Assembly (NCBI GenBank): GCA_012861695.1
Contig: JAAOOA010000329.1
Location: 212,501-276,500, forward strand
Length of the DNA stretch: 64,000 bases
Origin: Trematomus loennbergii
Lineage: Eukaryota; Chordata; Actinopteri; Perciformes; Nototheniidae
Reading direction: 5' to 3'
The position numbers were made by a program, and so were the translations under genes. This document shows, in pieces, positions 11,101 through 23,337 of this stretch. A model generated the notes under the pieces. The model ran no database searches. It was not told the origin of the DNA and saw only the letters and a program-made list of their open reading frames with translations. How positions within the stretch are numbered: the first letter of the stretch is position 1; every line of letters begins with the position of its first letter.

Positions 11101-12114
11101 CTACTCAATATAAGTCTCATGAAGAAAGTTTTTTTAACGCTCATTCAAAATAGAAGAAAAACATGCATTCTTGTTCTCAGGAGGGGACATTGACAGAGGA
11201 GTACTCAAAAGTACACAATAAGTACTTCATAGTACTTGTGGGGGTAGTTTCAGTAGTACTGAGTCCAACAGGATCAATCTCACGAAGAACTAATGGCAAC
11301 AAAAAATAATTCCCTCATCAAACTTAGCAGAAGTGGCTTGATTTTGTTCTCAGCAGGGACTTTGACAGGGTATTTCTCAAAAATACACAGTAAAAGTACT
11401 TCAATGTATTGTTAGTAGTAGGCTTACTAATACAAAGTCAAACAGTATCAATTTCATTAAGAACTAATGGTAACATTTTATTTTTATCACTCATCAAAGA
11501 TAGCAGAAAAACATGTACTATGGAGGGGACTCTGACAGAGGATTACTCACAAAGTACACAGTAAAAGTACTTCATTTTATTTCTGGTAGAAGTCAAACTA
11601 GTACCGAGTCCAACAGTATCAGTTTTATTAAGAAAGTAACATATTTCGTAAAAAAATATTTGTATCACTCGTCAAATATAGCAGGAATAATGAAGAGCAG
11701 CTGATTTGAAAAAGCAAACTCGAGAGGCGGCTGAGTGACTGCAGAGCAGAATCGCTGTATAGTTTAAATCTCCTAACAATGTTGTCCATTTTAGACACAG
11801 GCTTATTATATTTACAGCCCTTAATAACATACATTTTCTGGGCTCAATATGTGTCTTGGCCGTTTTCGTTGTGATCGCTAAATTCCCCTTGTTTATAATA
11901 ATCACCGTTCCTTCAGCAGGATACTGTCGTGATTCAAAGTGTGATTTTAGCAAACGAGTGCTTTTGTTTTGAAATCACTTCCGTGAGTTTCGCCCCGCCC
12001 CTCGCTCCAAGGACCATTAGACCATTTAGTACGGTAAAAAGCAAAACGCCTCTCGACGCTCTTCCGTTTACGTGTTTAATAAAGAAAAACTATTGGACGG
12101 TAGATACACGGATT
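8194..12114. mobile_element. 3.9-kb foldback-like element with arms over 1 kb
   Basis: The left arm (8194 to about 9500) and right arm (about 11018 to 12114) are inverted copies of each other. Examples are AATCCGTGTATCTACC at the left end against GGTAGATACACGGATT at the right end, AACACGTAAACGGAAGAGCG against CGCTCTTCCGTTTACGTGTT, and the inner tips CAGTCAGTACTCCGGCAGCA against TGCTGCCGGAGTACTGACTG. A 6-bp direct repeat GTTGTT flanks both ends (8188-8193 and 12115-12120). Inside each arm a segment of roughly 200 bp recurs about three or four times (GTTGGACTCAGTAC ... GAAGTACTTTTACTGTGTAC ... CCTCTGTC). The arms diverge at about 8306-8585. The 1.5-kb centre has no convincing gene. It lies in the first NLR intron. 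The superfamily is unknown to me. Confidence 0.85.
8971..9064. repeat. Short fish interspersed repeat inserted in the left arm
   Basis: CTTTATTTAACCAGGTTAAA, then CCCATTGAGATCAACGATCT and CAAGGGAGACCTG, a very common teleost repeat motif. It is absent from the right foldback arm, and ATATTG appears on both sides. It therefore inserted after the arms formed. Confidence 0.7.
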
Positions 12115-12120
12115 GTTGTT

Positions 12121-12798
12121 GCATGAACATGGAGACATTTTGTAAAAAGGCCTTTAAACAAAAAAGTGTTTGGAGCCAGTCTGTTTTAAGAATAGATTTG
12201 AAAGCAGACGCCATCTTTTGAAGTGGTTACTAATCGGATATCGAGGAATTCCACTAGTATAAGAATCTACTACTAACTTGCTGGTAATGTGACACCCTTA
12301 ATCGAATATTTCTTACACAGTTACTCGTGGAGATATATTCATTCCATCCAAAGTTTAGGAGGCGAGCTGTATGTCAAAGTATTTATGCACATTTAAAAAA
12401 ATCTAATTGAGGTTTATTATAAGTTTGCAGCAACGTGTAAAATACACATATGGTAAGAATGAAAGCAGGGAATTATAATTCTGTAAAACGCTTTGAAAGC
12501 AGTCTTATATTGTGTCACCGGTCTAAATAACACGAGAGACTAAAATGTGTGGAAATACTACATTCCTCACTAATACTACATCAACATTTTACAATGTACG
12601 TTTGATAGTTCTAACACAAGTTATATCTCAGATTGCAATGTTATTTATTTAAGTTCAGAGGTCCATATGAGCAGGCCCCACCCCCCCGATTACTAAAACT
12701 AATCGATAGCTAGGGTCCTAATCTTGTTGTTTCAATGATCCCTCTCCTATATCTATAAATATATCTACTTATCATTTTCTCCTTTTGAATCTCTGCAG
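12121..12798. other. NLR intron sequence
   Basis: AT-rich intron remainder between the foldback element and the pyrin exon. No element ends or genes recognised. Confidence 0.5.
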
Positions 12799-13073
12799 GA
12801 AAGATGGAGACTCGTAAAAAGATCCTCTTCAGAACTTTGGAACGTTGGGGAAAGAGGACTTTAAAGAGTTCAAGTGGTTCCTGGAGGAGGAGGTCCTAGG
12901 TTTCAAAGGAATCCCAAAGAGTCGTCTGGAGGATGCAGACCGGATGGACACAGTGGATCAGATGTTTCTGAACTACTGCATCAATACGATCAAAGTGACC
13001 ATAATAGTTTTGGGGGAGATGAATCAGAATAAGCTAAAGGATAAATTATCAAAACACCCTTCAGAACCTGAAG
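12799..13073 (+). pseudogene. NLR pyrin-domain exon with a one-base frame break
   Basis: The acceptor CTCTGCAG ends at 12798 and the donor GAAG|GTAGGT starts at 13074. From the ATG at 12804 the exon encodes METRKKILFRTLE. After an apparent one-base loss near 12838-12844 the reading continues in another frame as LGKEDFKEFKWFLEEEVLGF and KGIPKSRLEDADRMDTVDQM. This is the helical pattern and charge layout of a fish pyrin (PYD) death-fold domain, which mediates homotypic binding to ASC-like adaptors. The domain is otherwise complete, about 88 codons. In the original ATG frame translation soon becomes nonsense, so this exon alone would disable the protein. Confidence 0.85.
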
Positions 13074-13424
13074 GTAGGTCATTCAAAAGATGTTACAAAG
13101 ATGGGACTTGTTTTTTTTATAACCCTTTATCATGTTTTTTGACTGTGGTCAGGTCAATCAGAATGATAACAGAATGTGTGTCCCCTCCTGATATACCCCT
13201 CAGACAATTACCATCTTTACATGGTGTTGCGGTTTAGATACCCCCAGGGCCCTGAAAGCTGTGTGGTCAGGGTTAACTGTTTCTGACAGGGTCACCCAGG
13301 GCTATTTGTTCCAGGTGAGGGTAGTAAAACCATTAGAGGAGAGCCAGTTAGGAAGAAAGCTACCACCCCTGTATTAGGGACACCGGGGCTTCATCCTTTA
13401 ACCAGGCACCGGGGTCTACGCACC

Positions 13425-14944
13425 CAGGGCTCAACGCTAACTTTTAAAAGTGGTTGCCAGGCTGGCAACCAGGCATCAGCTTTTGGTTGCCAAAACTGAA
13501 AATACGGTTGCCATTTTTAGTCACCTTGTATTTTAAATAATTAAGATACTTACAGTTATACATCAACTTAATAATGAAAATGTGACACAAAAGAATGTTC
13601 AGATGCTTTACAATAAGTAATTAACACAATTATTTGAAACTAAAGTGGTAGTAAACTTGTCTACCCTCAATTGCTGGTATACCAAATACCGGTAGTGCAG
13701 CTGTTGTCATGTTCTTCACAGATCCCCAAAAATGAATTGAGCAAGTCACTAGTTTCTTGGTCATCCGTTGTCTCCCTTTCAAATTTGGGTTTCCTTGACC
13801 TTTGTGCTGACCCCACCATAGATCCATTGGCCCTTCAGCATCAAAGTCTTGGATTGGCCAGACTATTACATTTCTAATGTTAAATAAATGAAAACCATTC
13901 ACAGTTAAGAATTAGATATTAATTATTAATGCTGTAAATTATTTATTAATATGTCTAACTATATTTAAAATGTGTTACCTTATAGAAGTGATTATATTTA
14001 TATGCCAATATTTTCCTATGGTAAAGTTTCGTTTTGCACTTTTATTTTGGTAGTAATAAGATCGGGACTCTTATTTTGAAGGAACTTTTACCAGAAGTGA
14101 ATGCACAACGGAGCAGAATGTACATATATATTTCGCCTCCCAAGACTTTACACATTTCCTCTTTGCTTTTCGTTCGGGTTCATCTTGCGCTTTATCAGTT
14201 GAATCACTTTGAACATTCGTTTGAGATGTTGACTGGTTGGCCGAACTTTTTACCCCACAGTCAAACAACTTAAAGGTGGGGTATGTAATTTATTTCAGAA
14301 AAACTTTTTGTTATATTCCATGGAATGCTCTTAACATCCCGATAGCAATGAATATAAATGCTTTGACAATAAATACATAAAAAATATCATCTGTGGAAGC
14401 AGTACTGTAAAAAGCACGACCAATCATTAGCGGCCCGGCTAAAATAACTGGATGGCCTACCTGCCTGTCAGCCTTCCATCTGTGCACAAACTTATCTCGT
14501 GCCCTCATTGGTCATGTGCGCGTTCGTGTGTGTTGGAGCAGGGGCTCTGTAAGGAAGTCTGAAGGAAGGGCAGATTTTTGAGGCAGATTTTTTTCGCTGT
14601 GTATTTTCAAATTTTAGCGCACTCGAGCTGGTTTCTCCAAAATTACATACCCCACCTTTAATTTGCTTCGCCATGTTTTGTAAAACAAACACACGGCGCA
14701 CCACGCACGCAAGTAAACGTGCATCGCTTTCTGGCTACGGAGTCGCTGGTCACAACAATAATTAAATATCACTCTTAATACAACAAATAATTAACATTTA
14801 TCTATTTTGGGGTGCACATTTAGCTGTTTGCTGTCCTTATTTCTTCATGTTAAAAAGTGGTTGCCACTGATGGCCACCAAAGGCCAAGAAGTGGTTGACA
14901 TTTTTTCTGAATGGCAACCTGGCAACCGTTACTGTCGAGCCCTG
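13425..14944. mobile_element. hAT-like element carrying a nested TTAA element
   Basis: Left end CAGGGCTCAACGCTAAC and right end GTTACTGTCGAGCCCTG are imperfect inverted repeats; GGTTGCCA words occur at both subtermini. A 5-bp direct repeat GCACC touches each end (13420-13424 and 14945-14949), shorter than the 8 bp expected of hAT. The 1.5-kb body has no transposase and contains the TTAA element at 14274-14657. It lies in the intron between the pyrin and NACHT exons. Confidence 0.75.
14274..14657. mobile_element. TTAA-flanked MITE, family T, reverse orientation
   Basis: Ends AGGTGGGGTATGTAA and TTACATACCCCACCT with TTAA on each side (14270-14273 and 14658-14661). The interior (TCCATGGAATGCTCTTAACA) is the reverse complement of copies at 27221-27597 and 45628-46008. 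TTAA duplication is typical of piggyBac and Kolobok elements. Confidence 0.9.
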
Positions 14945-14949
14945 GCACC

Positions 14950-16747
14950 ATTGGATCATCTAAGGGTCCATCAATGCCAGTTGGGTCTTGGTGAAGGAGA
15001 GGAACATGGCATGCTCACTTCAGGCTAGACAAACCACACATTTGGGCTCAGCTCTACAACAGCTCTTGAAAGAAACAATTTGATAGAGATTTGACTCTTT
15101 CTTTCCTGTCCTTGCCCCGGTCACCTTTGAGGTTCATTGAGATGAAAGCCGTCACTTTAGTTTCTGCTGATGCAAAGACCAAGAGTTCATTGTGTTGTTG
15201 AGGCCGGCGGGCCTAAAGGTCACCGGGTACAAAATCACCTGCCCTCTTCAGTTGCAATACAAAACCAATTTGAGAGTATTTACCAGAGAAAATCCCCTCT
15301 GCCGCTTTTCCTCTCTCAGCTACTGCTGTTATGCTCTATACAGGAGCAGAAGCCAAAGTCACACCCACATATATATATGTGGGGGAGTGTCATTGCCTCC
15401 GGGGTGTGAGACTGGGCATGTCCAGACTTGCCTCAGATGGTAAGCCTAAAAAATCTGGGGGCTCCAGTACTTTTCCATTGAGTCAGGGGCCTCCTGTGTA
15501 CAACCTGCTGTGAGTGAAGATAGTGATAAACTGTTGGGAAAATACTGAATGTACTCTCCCAATATCAGTGTAGCACATGATAACAAAGGTATCCCAACTG
15601 TAGCTGTGAACATGACAGGATGTATGATTACCTAGAAGAGCATCAGGACTGTTTGAGGCATATGATAGCTATGTGATTAACATGATGATTCAGCCTCTAT
15701 GGAGATAGACATATGACAAGCATGATCATTTCTGACGTGGAGCTAATCTGAAGTAAACATTGAATACTGCTTTCTATTCCTCCATCTTGTGACTGTGTAA
15801 CTCCCTCTCTTGGATATCAGCATGTGAAGGACACTGTTCAGGAACTAGTTGATGCTCTGTGTGTGATGACTACTTCCATTCTGGAGAGGATCAGAAACAC
15901 ATGGATCCTGAGATTGAAGACCAAGCCGTTGACGAACATAATAACAGACCTTACTCCCTCTATCAATTTTCCAAACCGTTTACATTTTGGTCATACTGTG
16001 AGTATAGAACAACGTGAAAATAATGGATTTTTTATTGTGGGTTATACAAAATTACATTTGATTATATTAACTTTCGTTTAAATTATTTAACTCAATATGG
16101 AAACCTGTGTCTTGACCTCTTGAAGTCTTTGGGTGGGCTCCCTGGGTCAGGGCACCAGCTGGGGATACATACACAATCTGGAAGACTAGGTTATTGGTAC
16201 GTTCTAAATATCAGAGTAGCTCATTGCTCTGCCTTTCTGAGATTGCTCATGCAGAAGTGTTCATACATTCAGAAGGACCGTTGTAGATTCCATTCAAGTC
16301 CTTAAAAAGGGCCCAGTGCTTACATTTGCAAGGAGGTGTCAGTGGAGTTTGCCCAACCGCCTGTCTTCTGGAAGGAAGGGAAGGCTTTTTACTCTGTGGA
16401 TGTTAGGCTACTATGTTACTATGCTGTAGTAAAGCCATCCAATACTTTAATAACTGGAATCAAAGCTTTGTTTATACATCCTCAGTAGGGGTTGGGCTCT
16501 ACCAGGGTTATACCTCAGATCCAAGCAGCAAAGGTTTAGGGCCATGGTTCTCTACTGTTAATCAGAATACTCACTCAGCGTTGGATATGAATTGTTGTCA
16601 AGGACAATATTTTTGGCTTGCTACATATATTATGCAACAAGATACAGGGTCTTGATCGTTGAAAAATAATCTACTATTGTGTTAAATTAGGAGGACGTAT
16701 TTAGACACATGTTATTTTGTAGTAATTTTCCTTTTTGCTTCATTCAG
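14950..16747. other. NLR intron with no firm feature
   Basis: Unique-looking intron sequence. A short open frame at 15824-16081 begins KDTVQELVDALCVMTTSI, but I recognise no domain and it matches no expected NLR exon. The intron ends in the acceptor CATTCAG at 16741-16747. Confidence 0.45.
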
Positions 16748-18503
16748 AGATTGTTTCTGAGTGCCAAGCTGAGCTCAAATCACGCCTGAGGAAAACGTTT
16801 GAATTCATATCTGAGAAAATCAAAAAAAGGAAATGTAAAACCCCTGAATGAAATCTACACCGAGATCTACATCACAGGGGGGGGATGCAGAGGTCAACAA
16901 GGAACATGAGATCCGACAAATTGAAACAGCATCCAGGAAACCAGACAGACCAGAAACAACCATCAGACAAGAAGACTCTTTAAAGCCTCACCTGGAAGAG
17001 ATGCACCAATCAGAGTGATGACAAAGGGAGTGGCTGGCATTGGGAAAACAGTCTTAACACAGAAGTTCACTCTGGACTGGGCTGAAGGCAAAGCCAACCA
17101 GGACATCCAGTTCACATTTCCATTACCTTTCAGAGAGCTGAATAGGCTGAAGAAAAATTACAGCTTGGTGGAACTTGTTCATCTCTTCTTCACTGAAACC
17201 AGAGACGCAGGAATCTGCAGGTTTGATCAGTTCCCGGTTTTGTTCATCTTTGACGGTCTGGATGAGTGTCGACTTCCTCTGGACTTCCACAACACTGAGA
17301 TCCTGACTGACGTCACAGAGTCCACCTCAGTGGATGTGCTGCTGACAAACCTCATCAGGGGGAGCTGCTTCCCTCTGCTCGCCTCTGGATAACCACACGA
17401 CCTGCAGCAGCCAATCAGATCCCTCCTGAGTGTTTTGACATGGTGACAGAGGTCCGAGGGTTCACTGACCCACAGAAGGAGGAGTACTTCAGGAAGAGAT
17501 TCACAGATCAGGAGCAGGCCCGCACCATCATCTCCCACATCAAGACCTCACGAAGCCTCCACATCATGTGCCACATCCCACTCTTCTGCTGGATCTCTGC
17601 TTCAGTTCTGGAGGACATGCTGAAAACAGAGGGAGGAGAGCTGCCCAAGACCCTGACTGAGATGTACATCCACTTCCTGGTGGTTCAGTCCAAAGTGAAG
17701 AACGTCAAGTATCATGGAAGAGCTGACACAGATTCACACTGGACTCCAGAGAGCAGGAAGATGATGGAGTCTCTGGGAAGACTGGCTTTTGAGCAGCTGC
17801 AGAAAGGCAACCTGATCTTCTATGAGTCCGACCTGACAGAGTGTGGCATCGATATCACAGAAGCCTCAGTGTACTCAGGAGTGTTCACACAGGTCTTTAG
17901 AGAGGTGAGAGGACGTACACGAACAAGGTGTTCTGCTTCGTCCATCTGAGCATTCAGGAGTTTCTGGCTGCTCTTCATGTCCATCTGACCTTCATCGACT
18001 CTGGAGTCAACCTGTCAGAAGAACCAACAACCTCCAAGAAGCCTAAAGTCAAACCTACACTAACAAATCTACCAGAGTGCTGTGGACCAGGCCTTACAGA
18101 GTCCAAACGGACACCTGGACTTGTTCCTCCGCTTCCTCCTGGGTCTTTCTCTGCCGACCAATCAGAAACTCCTACGAGGCCTGCTGACAGAGACAGGAAG
18201 TGGCTCAGACACCAAGAAAAAACAGTCCGGTACATCAGGAAGAAGATGGATGAGGATCTGTCTCCAGAGAGAAGCATCAACCTGTTCCACTGTCTGAATG
18301 AACTGAATGATCATTTCTAGTGGAGCATCCAATATCCTGGACAGAACTCTCTGAAATCTGTCTCCTGCTCAGTGGTCAGCTCTGGTCTTCATCTTACTGT
18401 CATCAGAAGAAGATCTGGACGTGTTTGACCTGAAGAAATACTCTGCTTCAGAGGAGGCTCTTCTGAGGCTGCTGCCAGTGGTCAAAGCCTCCAACAAAGC
18501 TCT
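16748..18503 (+). pseudogene. NLR FISNA-NACHT exon, multiply frameshifted
   Basis: It opens with the fish-specific FISNA segment (IVSECQAELKSRLRKTFEFI), then NACHT: Walker A GVAGIGKT at 17027-17050, Walker [11 protein letters not shown] near 17238-17268, and later [40 protein letters not shown] and [17 protein letters not shown], the usual fish NACHT-associated helices. Breaks are visible near 16840 (stop at 16849), in the G-run at about 16877, near 17358 (stop at 17390), near 17925, near 18080 and again near 18220, with a stop at 18318. The P-loop lysine and the acidic Walker B residues are intact, so the losses are of frame, not motif. It would have powered nucleotide-dependent oligomerisation; as read it is dead. 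Confidence 0.9.
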
Positions 18504-18590
18504 GTAGTGACACACAACTATCCAGATTAAATGTTTCTATTAACTCAGCAACAAAAAACTGTTTGTAATACGTTTCTGATTCCTCCTCAG

Positions 18591-18764
18591 ACTGAGTGGC
18601 TGTAACCTGTCAGAGAGAAGCTGTGAAGCTCTGTCCTCAGTCCTCAGCTCCCAGTCCTCTAGTCTGAGAGAGCTGGACCTGAGTAACAACGACCTGCAGG
18701 ATTCAGGAGTGAAGCTGCTGTCTGCTGGACTGCAGAGTCCACACTGTGCACTGGAGACTCTCAG
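18591..18764 (+). pseudogene. NLR LRR exon 1 (174 bp)
   Basis: The acceptor TCCTCCTCAG ends at 18590 and the donor GTTAGT begins at 18765. It encodes [38 protein letters not shown] and [16 protein letters not shown], a ribonuclease-inhibitor-type leucine-rich repeat pair. The length of 174 bp (58 codons, symmetric phase) is the standard fish NLR LRR exon, and this one is itself undamaged. Confidence 0.92.
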
Positions 18765-18839
18765 GTTAGTGTAGAGCTGTTCAGCTTTTTGTCTGAGAGA
18801 GCTGAGTTACAATGCAAGTTATATTTTGAAACTTTTTAA

Positions 18840-19186
<347 letters not shown>

Positions 19187-19253
19187 GTTAGTGTAGAGCT
19201 GTTCAGCTTTTTGTCTGAGAGAGCTGAGTTACAATGCAAGTTATATATTGAAA

Positions 19254-19363
<110 letters not shown>

Positions 19364-19537
19364 TCTGTCAGGCTGTATGGTCACAGAGGAAGGCTGTGTT
19401 TCTCTGGCCTCAGCTCTGAGATCCAACCCCTCCCATCTGAGAGAGCTGGACCTGAGCTACAATCATCCAGGAGACTCAGGAGAGAAGCTGCTTTCTGCTG
19501 GACTGGAGGATCCACTCTGGAGACTGGAGACACTCAG
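19364..19537 (+). pseudogene. NLR LRR exon 3 (174 bp)
   Basis: The acceptor TGTAG ends at 19363 and the donor GTATAG starts at 19538. It encodes [40 protein letters not shown] and [15 protein letters not shown]. The consensus PHC is replaced by PLW, and the N of LSNN is Y. It is intact in itself. Its intron and body are highly similar to LRR exon 2, indicating tandem duplication of the exon-intron unit. Confidence 0.9.
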
Positions 19538-19691
19538 GTATAGACGGACAGACGGACAGACAGACAGACAGACAGGCAGGCAGACAGACAGACAGGCTGT
19601 GTCTCTGTCACTAACTGAGGGACTCTGCTTCCTCTGTAATGGTGGATATGAGTGAAGGTGTATGAAGTTGATTCTGTGTTTCTTCTTGCAG

Positions 19692-19738
19692 GATGGACCA
19701 TGGTGGACCTCAGTGGTTGGAATTTGGTCTGAGGAAGT
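19692..19738 (+). pseudogene. NLR short linker exon between LRRs and B30.2
   Basis: The 47-bp exon after CTTGCAG encodes MDHGGPQWLEFGLRK, the usual fish NLR linker, and ends at the donor GTGAGT (19739). Its phase matches LRR exon 3 and the B30.2 exon: the final T joins AT of the next exon to give Tyr. Confidence 0.85.
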
Positions 19739-20082
19739 GTGAGTGTGTTTTCAGTTTGATTCATGAGAGCTGCATATGTTAGACTGCACATGAGATCCAC
19801 AAACACAACAAAGTGAACACAGTGATCCAACAGAACCACTAAAAATACATTTCTTAACGGAAAGCTCACTTCTTCTCCCTGTCGTTAAAGAAAGAAATAA
19901 AACCTGCTCCTTTCACAAGAAACCCAGTCTGCTCTTCCTACAGTATACGTGTTAGTAGCACCAGTGATTTGAACTCATCAGGTTTCCACCTGCTGCATTT
20001 AAAGAAGAAGACTGAAAGTAACGTCTTTGAGCACCAGGAAAAGTGCTTTATAAATACCATGAATTTTATTATTGGTCTAAAT

Positions 20083-20351
20083 CTGGGGTGCCCACACTTT
20101 TCAGCTTGAGAGCTACTTTTAAAATGACCACGCCCAAAAGATTTGCGCTTCAGATGAAGAGGTGAGGCCCCCTCATAACTGCATGAACCCATATGGCACA
20201 ATACAACTCAGACTGGCTTACCTGTACGTCAATCAAGTGGCAAATGCCATAGTAAGGATGGATGATAGGCTTCCTTTTTTTTTTTCAATGCCATGCGATC
20301 TACCCACACTACCTTTGCGGTCGATCGCGATCGACGTATTGGGCACCCCTG
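20083..20351. mobile_element. hAT MITE in the NLR intron
   Basis: Ends CTGGGGTGCCCA and (right, reverse complement) CAGGGGTGCCCA, with a perfect 8-bp duplication GTCTAAAT at 20075-20082 and 20352-20359. It carries the palindrome CGATCGCGATCG near its right end. 269 bp, no coding capacity. Confidence 0.93.
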
Positions 20352-20687
20352 GTCTAAATGAAAACCAAAAAGCAGATTCAGGCAGGTCGTCTACCTGTTC
20401 CAAGTATTGGACTACACATAAATATCATTTAAAAATGTTTCCTGTAAAAGCTTCTTCATATTAGATGTGGACTCTTTGGATCGTGACAGTATATCAACAG
20501 CTGGACGCTGATGCTGTTTCCCTTTTCTTGTTCTTTATTTTACAACATTAAGTATTAGGTCTGAGATCATTGATTGATCACCTACTGATGAAGATCAGGT
20601 TGTTAGACATCATTCACAGTGAATATGAGACGTCATTTTGAATTAATTCCTGTCAGTGATTGTCAGTAAAGTTGTTAATAAATGAAC

Positions 20688-21560
20688 TAGGGCTGTCCCG
20701 AATACCATTTTTCGGGCTCCGGATATTCGGTATTAATCAGCAGCGAATATTCGGATATTCAGTGCGTGCGCGGGGGGGGGGGGACTTCATTTTTCGGAAG
20801 GTTCGGTTTGCGTTCACACAGGCAAAATTCAAACGGACTATAAACTCTAAAGTCATGTGCATGGAAATGCTGCTAAACAATTGGTCAGACATTTAGGGGG
20901 GGTAAAAAGGCAAATCCCGGCAATTTCTGCCGTAGCCTCCGCCATGGAGCATCGGCAGGTTACATGCTGCTGTTAATCTGGAGATCAACAGACTCTAGCA
21001 ACGGCGCATATGATTATACAATCAGACAACGTGCAATAACAAACATAACCCTATGAGAGACGTTCTGCAGTAAGGAGGGACGTTTCACCGACGACAGGTG
21101 GCTCTGACTTTTATGTATAGTTGACGGAGCATTTTGACTTTACACACACTGTTCAACACTTCATTCTGCTTCACCCTTTCGCTAAAGATTTTGAAGACAT
21201 CAGCGTTCTTGTGACTCGTAAATACTACGCTTCCTATGTTCTGGTGCGGACTGCGTTCACACCAGCGATGAACCGCTCCAGAGTTCACTAGCAGGTGGTC
21301 CGAGACCACCTGTTTTAAGCGGACCGGTTGTTTAGTTCACTTCAGAGGTCTCGGACTGCGTTCACACCGACCCAAACAAACCCCATCAAGCGGGTAAACG
21401 CACCAGGGTTCGATTCAACCGGACAATACAAGGCTGGTGTGAATGTGACCTATGTCTATAACGTTTAAATAAAAAAGAATATCCGAATAACCAAATTGAA
21501 AACCGAATAGTAGGCCAACGACCGAATATTCAGATATTCGGATATTCGAGTACAGCCCTA
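20688..21560. mobile_element. hAT-type MITE with ATTCGGATATTC subterminal repeats
   Basis: Ends TAGGGCTGTCCCGAATA and (right, reverse complement) TAGGGCTGTACTCGAATA, with a perfect 8-bp duplication AAATGAAC at 20680-20687 and 21561-21568. Subterminal words ATTCGGATATTC recur at both ends. 873 bp, noncoding. It sits between the linker and B30.2 exons of the NLR. Confidence 0.93.
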
Positions 21561-21602
21561 AAATGAACAGATGATAACCTGCAGCTGTGTTCTCTCCATC
21601 AG

Positions 21603-22203
21603 ATGCCTGTGAACTGGAGCTGGACCCAAACACAGCTCACAGGAGACTCAAACTGTCTGAAGACAACAGGACGGTACAGCTCTGGAGGAGGAGCAGTGGC
21701 CATATCCTGATCATCCAGGGATGTTTGAGAAGGAGCTTCAGCTGATGTGTAGAGAAGCTCTGACTGGTCGCTGTTACTGGGAGGTCGAGTATAGAGGACA
21801 GGTTTATATATCAGTGACTTACAGAGGAGACAGAGAGGACTGTAGGTGTGGAGGGAATGATCAGTCCTGGAGTCTGGAGTGCTTTGGTGAAGATGGTTAC
21901 AGCAATGGTTACTCTGTCTGTCACAATAACATAAGTACAAGCTTCTCATCCTCCAACCCTGCAGCCACCATCTACCCCCCCTTTGGCAGACTAGCAGTGT
22001 ATCTGGATCATCCTGCTGGCTCTCTCTCCTTCTACAGAGTCTCCTCTGGCAGATTCTACTCTGACAGACTGACCCACCTCCACACCTTCAGAACCACATT
22101 CACTGAACCTCTCTATGCTGGGTTTGGCTTTGGGTTTGGGTTGGTGCCTCAGTCTCCGTGGTCTCGTCCTGCTTCAGTGTCTCTGTGTCCTCTGAAGGGC
22201 TGA
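21603..22203 (+). pseudogene. NLR B30.2 (PRY-SPRY) exon with a PRY frame break
   Basis: The acceptor is TCTCCATCAG. The PRY part reads ACELELDPNTAHRRLKLSED, then breaks near 21673 (apparent one-base loss). From 21721 a clean frame gives the SPRY part: ALTGRCYWEVEYRG, DQSWSLECFGEDGYS, RLAVYLDHPAGSLSFYRV, LHTFRTTFTEPLYAGFGFGF, ending VSLCPLKG and a TGA at 22201-22203. All core B30.2 motifs (LDP, WEVE, LDYxxG-like LDHPAG, F-YRV) are present. B30.2 domains are ligand-recognition modules in TRIM and fish NLR proteins. Without repair of the upstream frame it would not be translated as part of the receptor. Confidence 0.9.
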
Positions 22204-22264
22204 GAGTCTTTCCTGTGGACAGAAACTGACTGCAGATCAGCTGCTGAAGTCAGTTCGGTGTGTT

Positions 22265-22279
22265 CACACACACACACGC

Positions 22280-22311
<32 letters not shown>
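22265..22311. repeat. (CA)n microsatellite, short
   Basis: CA run with several CG interruptions in the NLR 3' untranslated region. Confidence 0.9.
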
Positions 22312-22449
22312 GTCTCGGACACTAAATGACATACTTTATGTCTAATAATATGAAACACAATTGTTGGTAATTTCTTCAATGTTTGGATTATACTGCAATG
22401 TAATGAGAGTTGTACTGTCCCATATCTTCTTACGTTTCTAAATACTTTC

Positions 22450-22455
22450 AATAAA
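22450..22455 (+). terminator. Polyadenylation signal AATAAA of the NLR gene
   Basis: AATAAA about 245 bp after the B30.2 stop codon, followed by a T-rich stretch. This is a plausible ancestral 3' end. Confidence 0.55.
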
Positions 22456-22673
22456 ATATTTTCTTTCATTCAGGCACTTTTGTCTTCCTTTCGTTAGTTT
22501 AGTTATGAACCACATTTAAAAACAGCACAGTTTGACTAAAGAGCTTTACAAAGAGATAAGTTATAGAAAAGAGAAGAACATAACTAAACTCTCCATGGAC
22601 TAAAGTTCAATTCTGTCTTTTAAGAATAAGCTATGCATCAAACTCTCATTTGTTCTGTTTAATCAGAGTCTGT

Positions 22674-23065
22674 GGGTGTTTCTCAATGGCGAGTAAAGCT
22701 GCTCAGAGCCACTATTTCAAGCATACTACGTCATCGAGTGCCGCCGAAGTACTGTTCCAATTCCAGCATACTTGGAAATCTACCGAGCCCGGCGTACTCC
22801 GTTTGGAGAAATATCGAGGCTGCACATGAGTAGACTCCTGCGGTCTTAAAATCCCCACAATGCTTTGCGCACGGACCAATTTCCCCAAATCTGTGGCGGA
22901 AGATGTAAGGCGGGGCCTCTCATATGACGCACACCTGCACACTTGCTAGCGTGTTCCACACTTCGTTTTCCGAATGGCAGGAAGTATTCTTGACTCGCTT
23001 CTGAAGCAAGATGCTCGGCAGACATGTGCTACCAAGCAAGCGTACTCGACATTGAGAAACACCCT
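22674..23065. mobile_element. DNA element with GGGTGTTTCTCAAT ends
   Basis: The left end GGGTGTTTCTCAATG and the right end CATTGAGAAACACCC are inverted repeats of about 15 bp. No clear target duplication was found. 392 bp, noncoding. Confidence 0.7.
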
Positions 23066-23337
23066 CTTACTCTAACAGTACTGAAGAGTAAATGGTGGTA
23101 AGGAAGTCCGTGTTCATATCCTGGCCCCTAACATGGATGTTCAACCTCCAACATGAATTTGGGAGCCAGCCAGGAGGGACGGGACTCTGGGACCTGCATG
23201 AAGGACAGCTCGCACTAATGTAACACGGGTAAATTGTCAGGGTTAGACAAGAGTGCAGACGCAAAAGCAGTACAAACAGGGAGGCAGGTATGAGGATGTT
23301 AATAAAGGTGAGCTTTTATTAAAGGTCACCTATTATG

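Noticed and set aside
15824..16081. Possible extra NLR exon (KDTVQELVDALC)
   Set aside because: No match to known NLR exon types, no convincing splice pair, and the frame is short.
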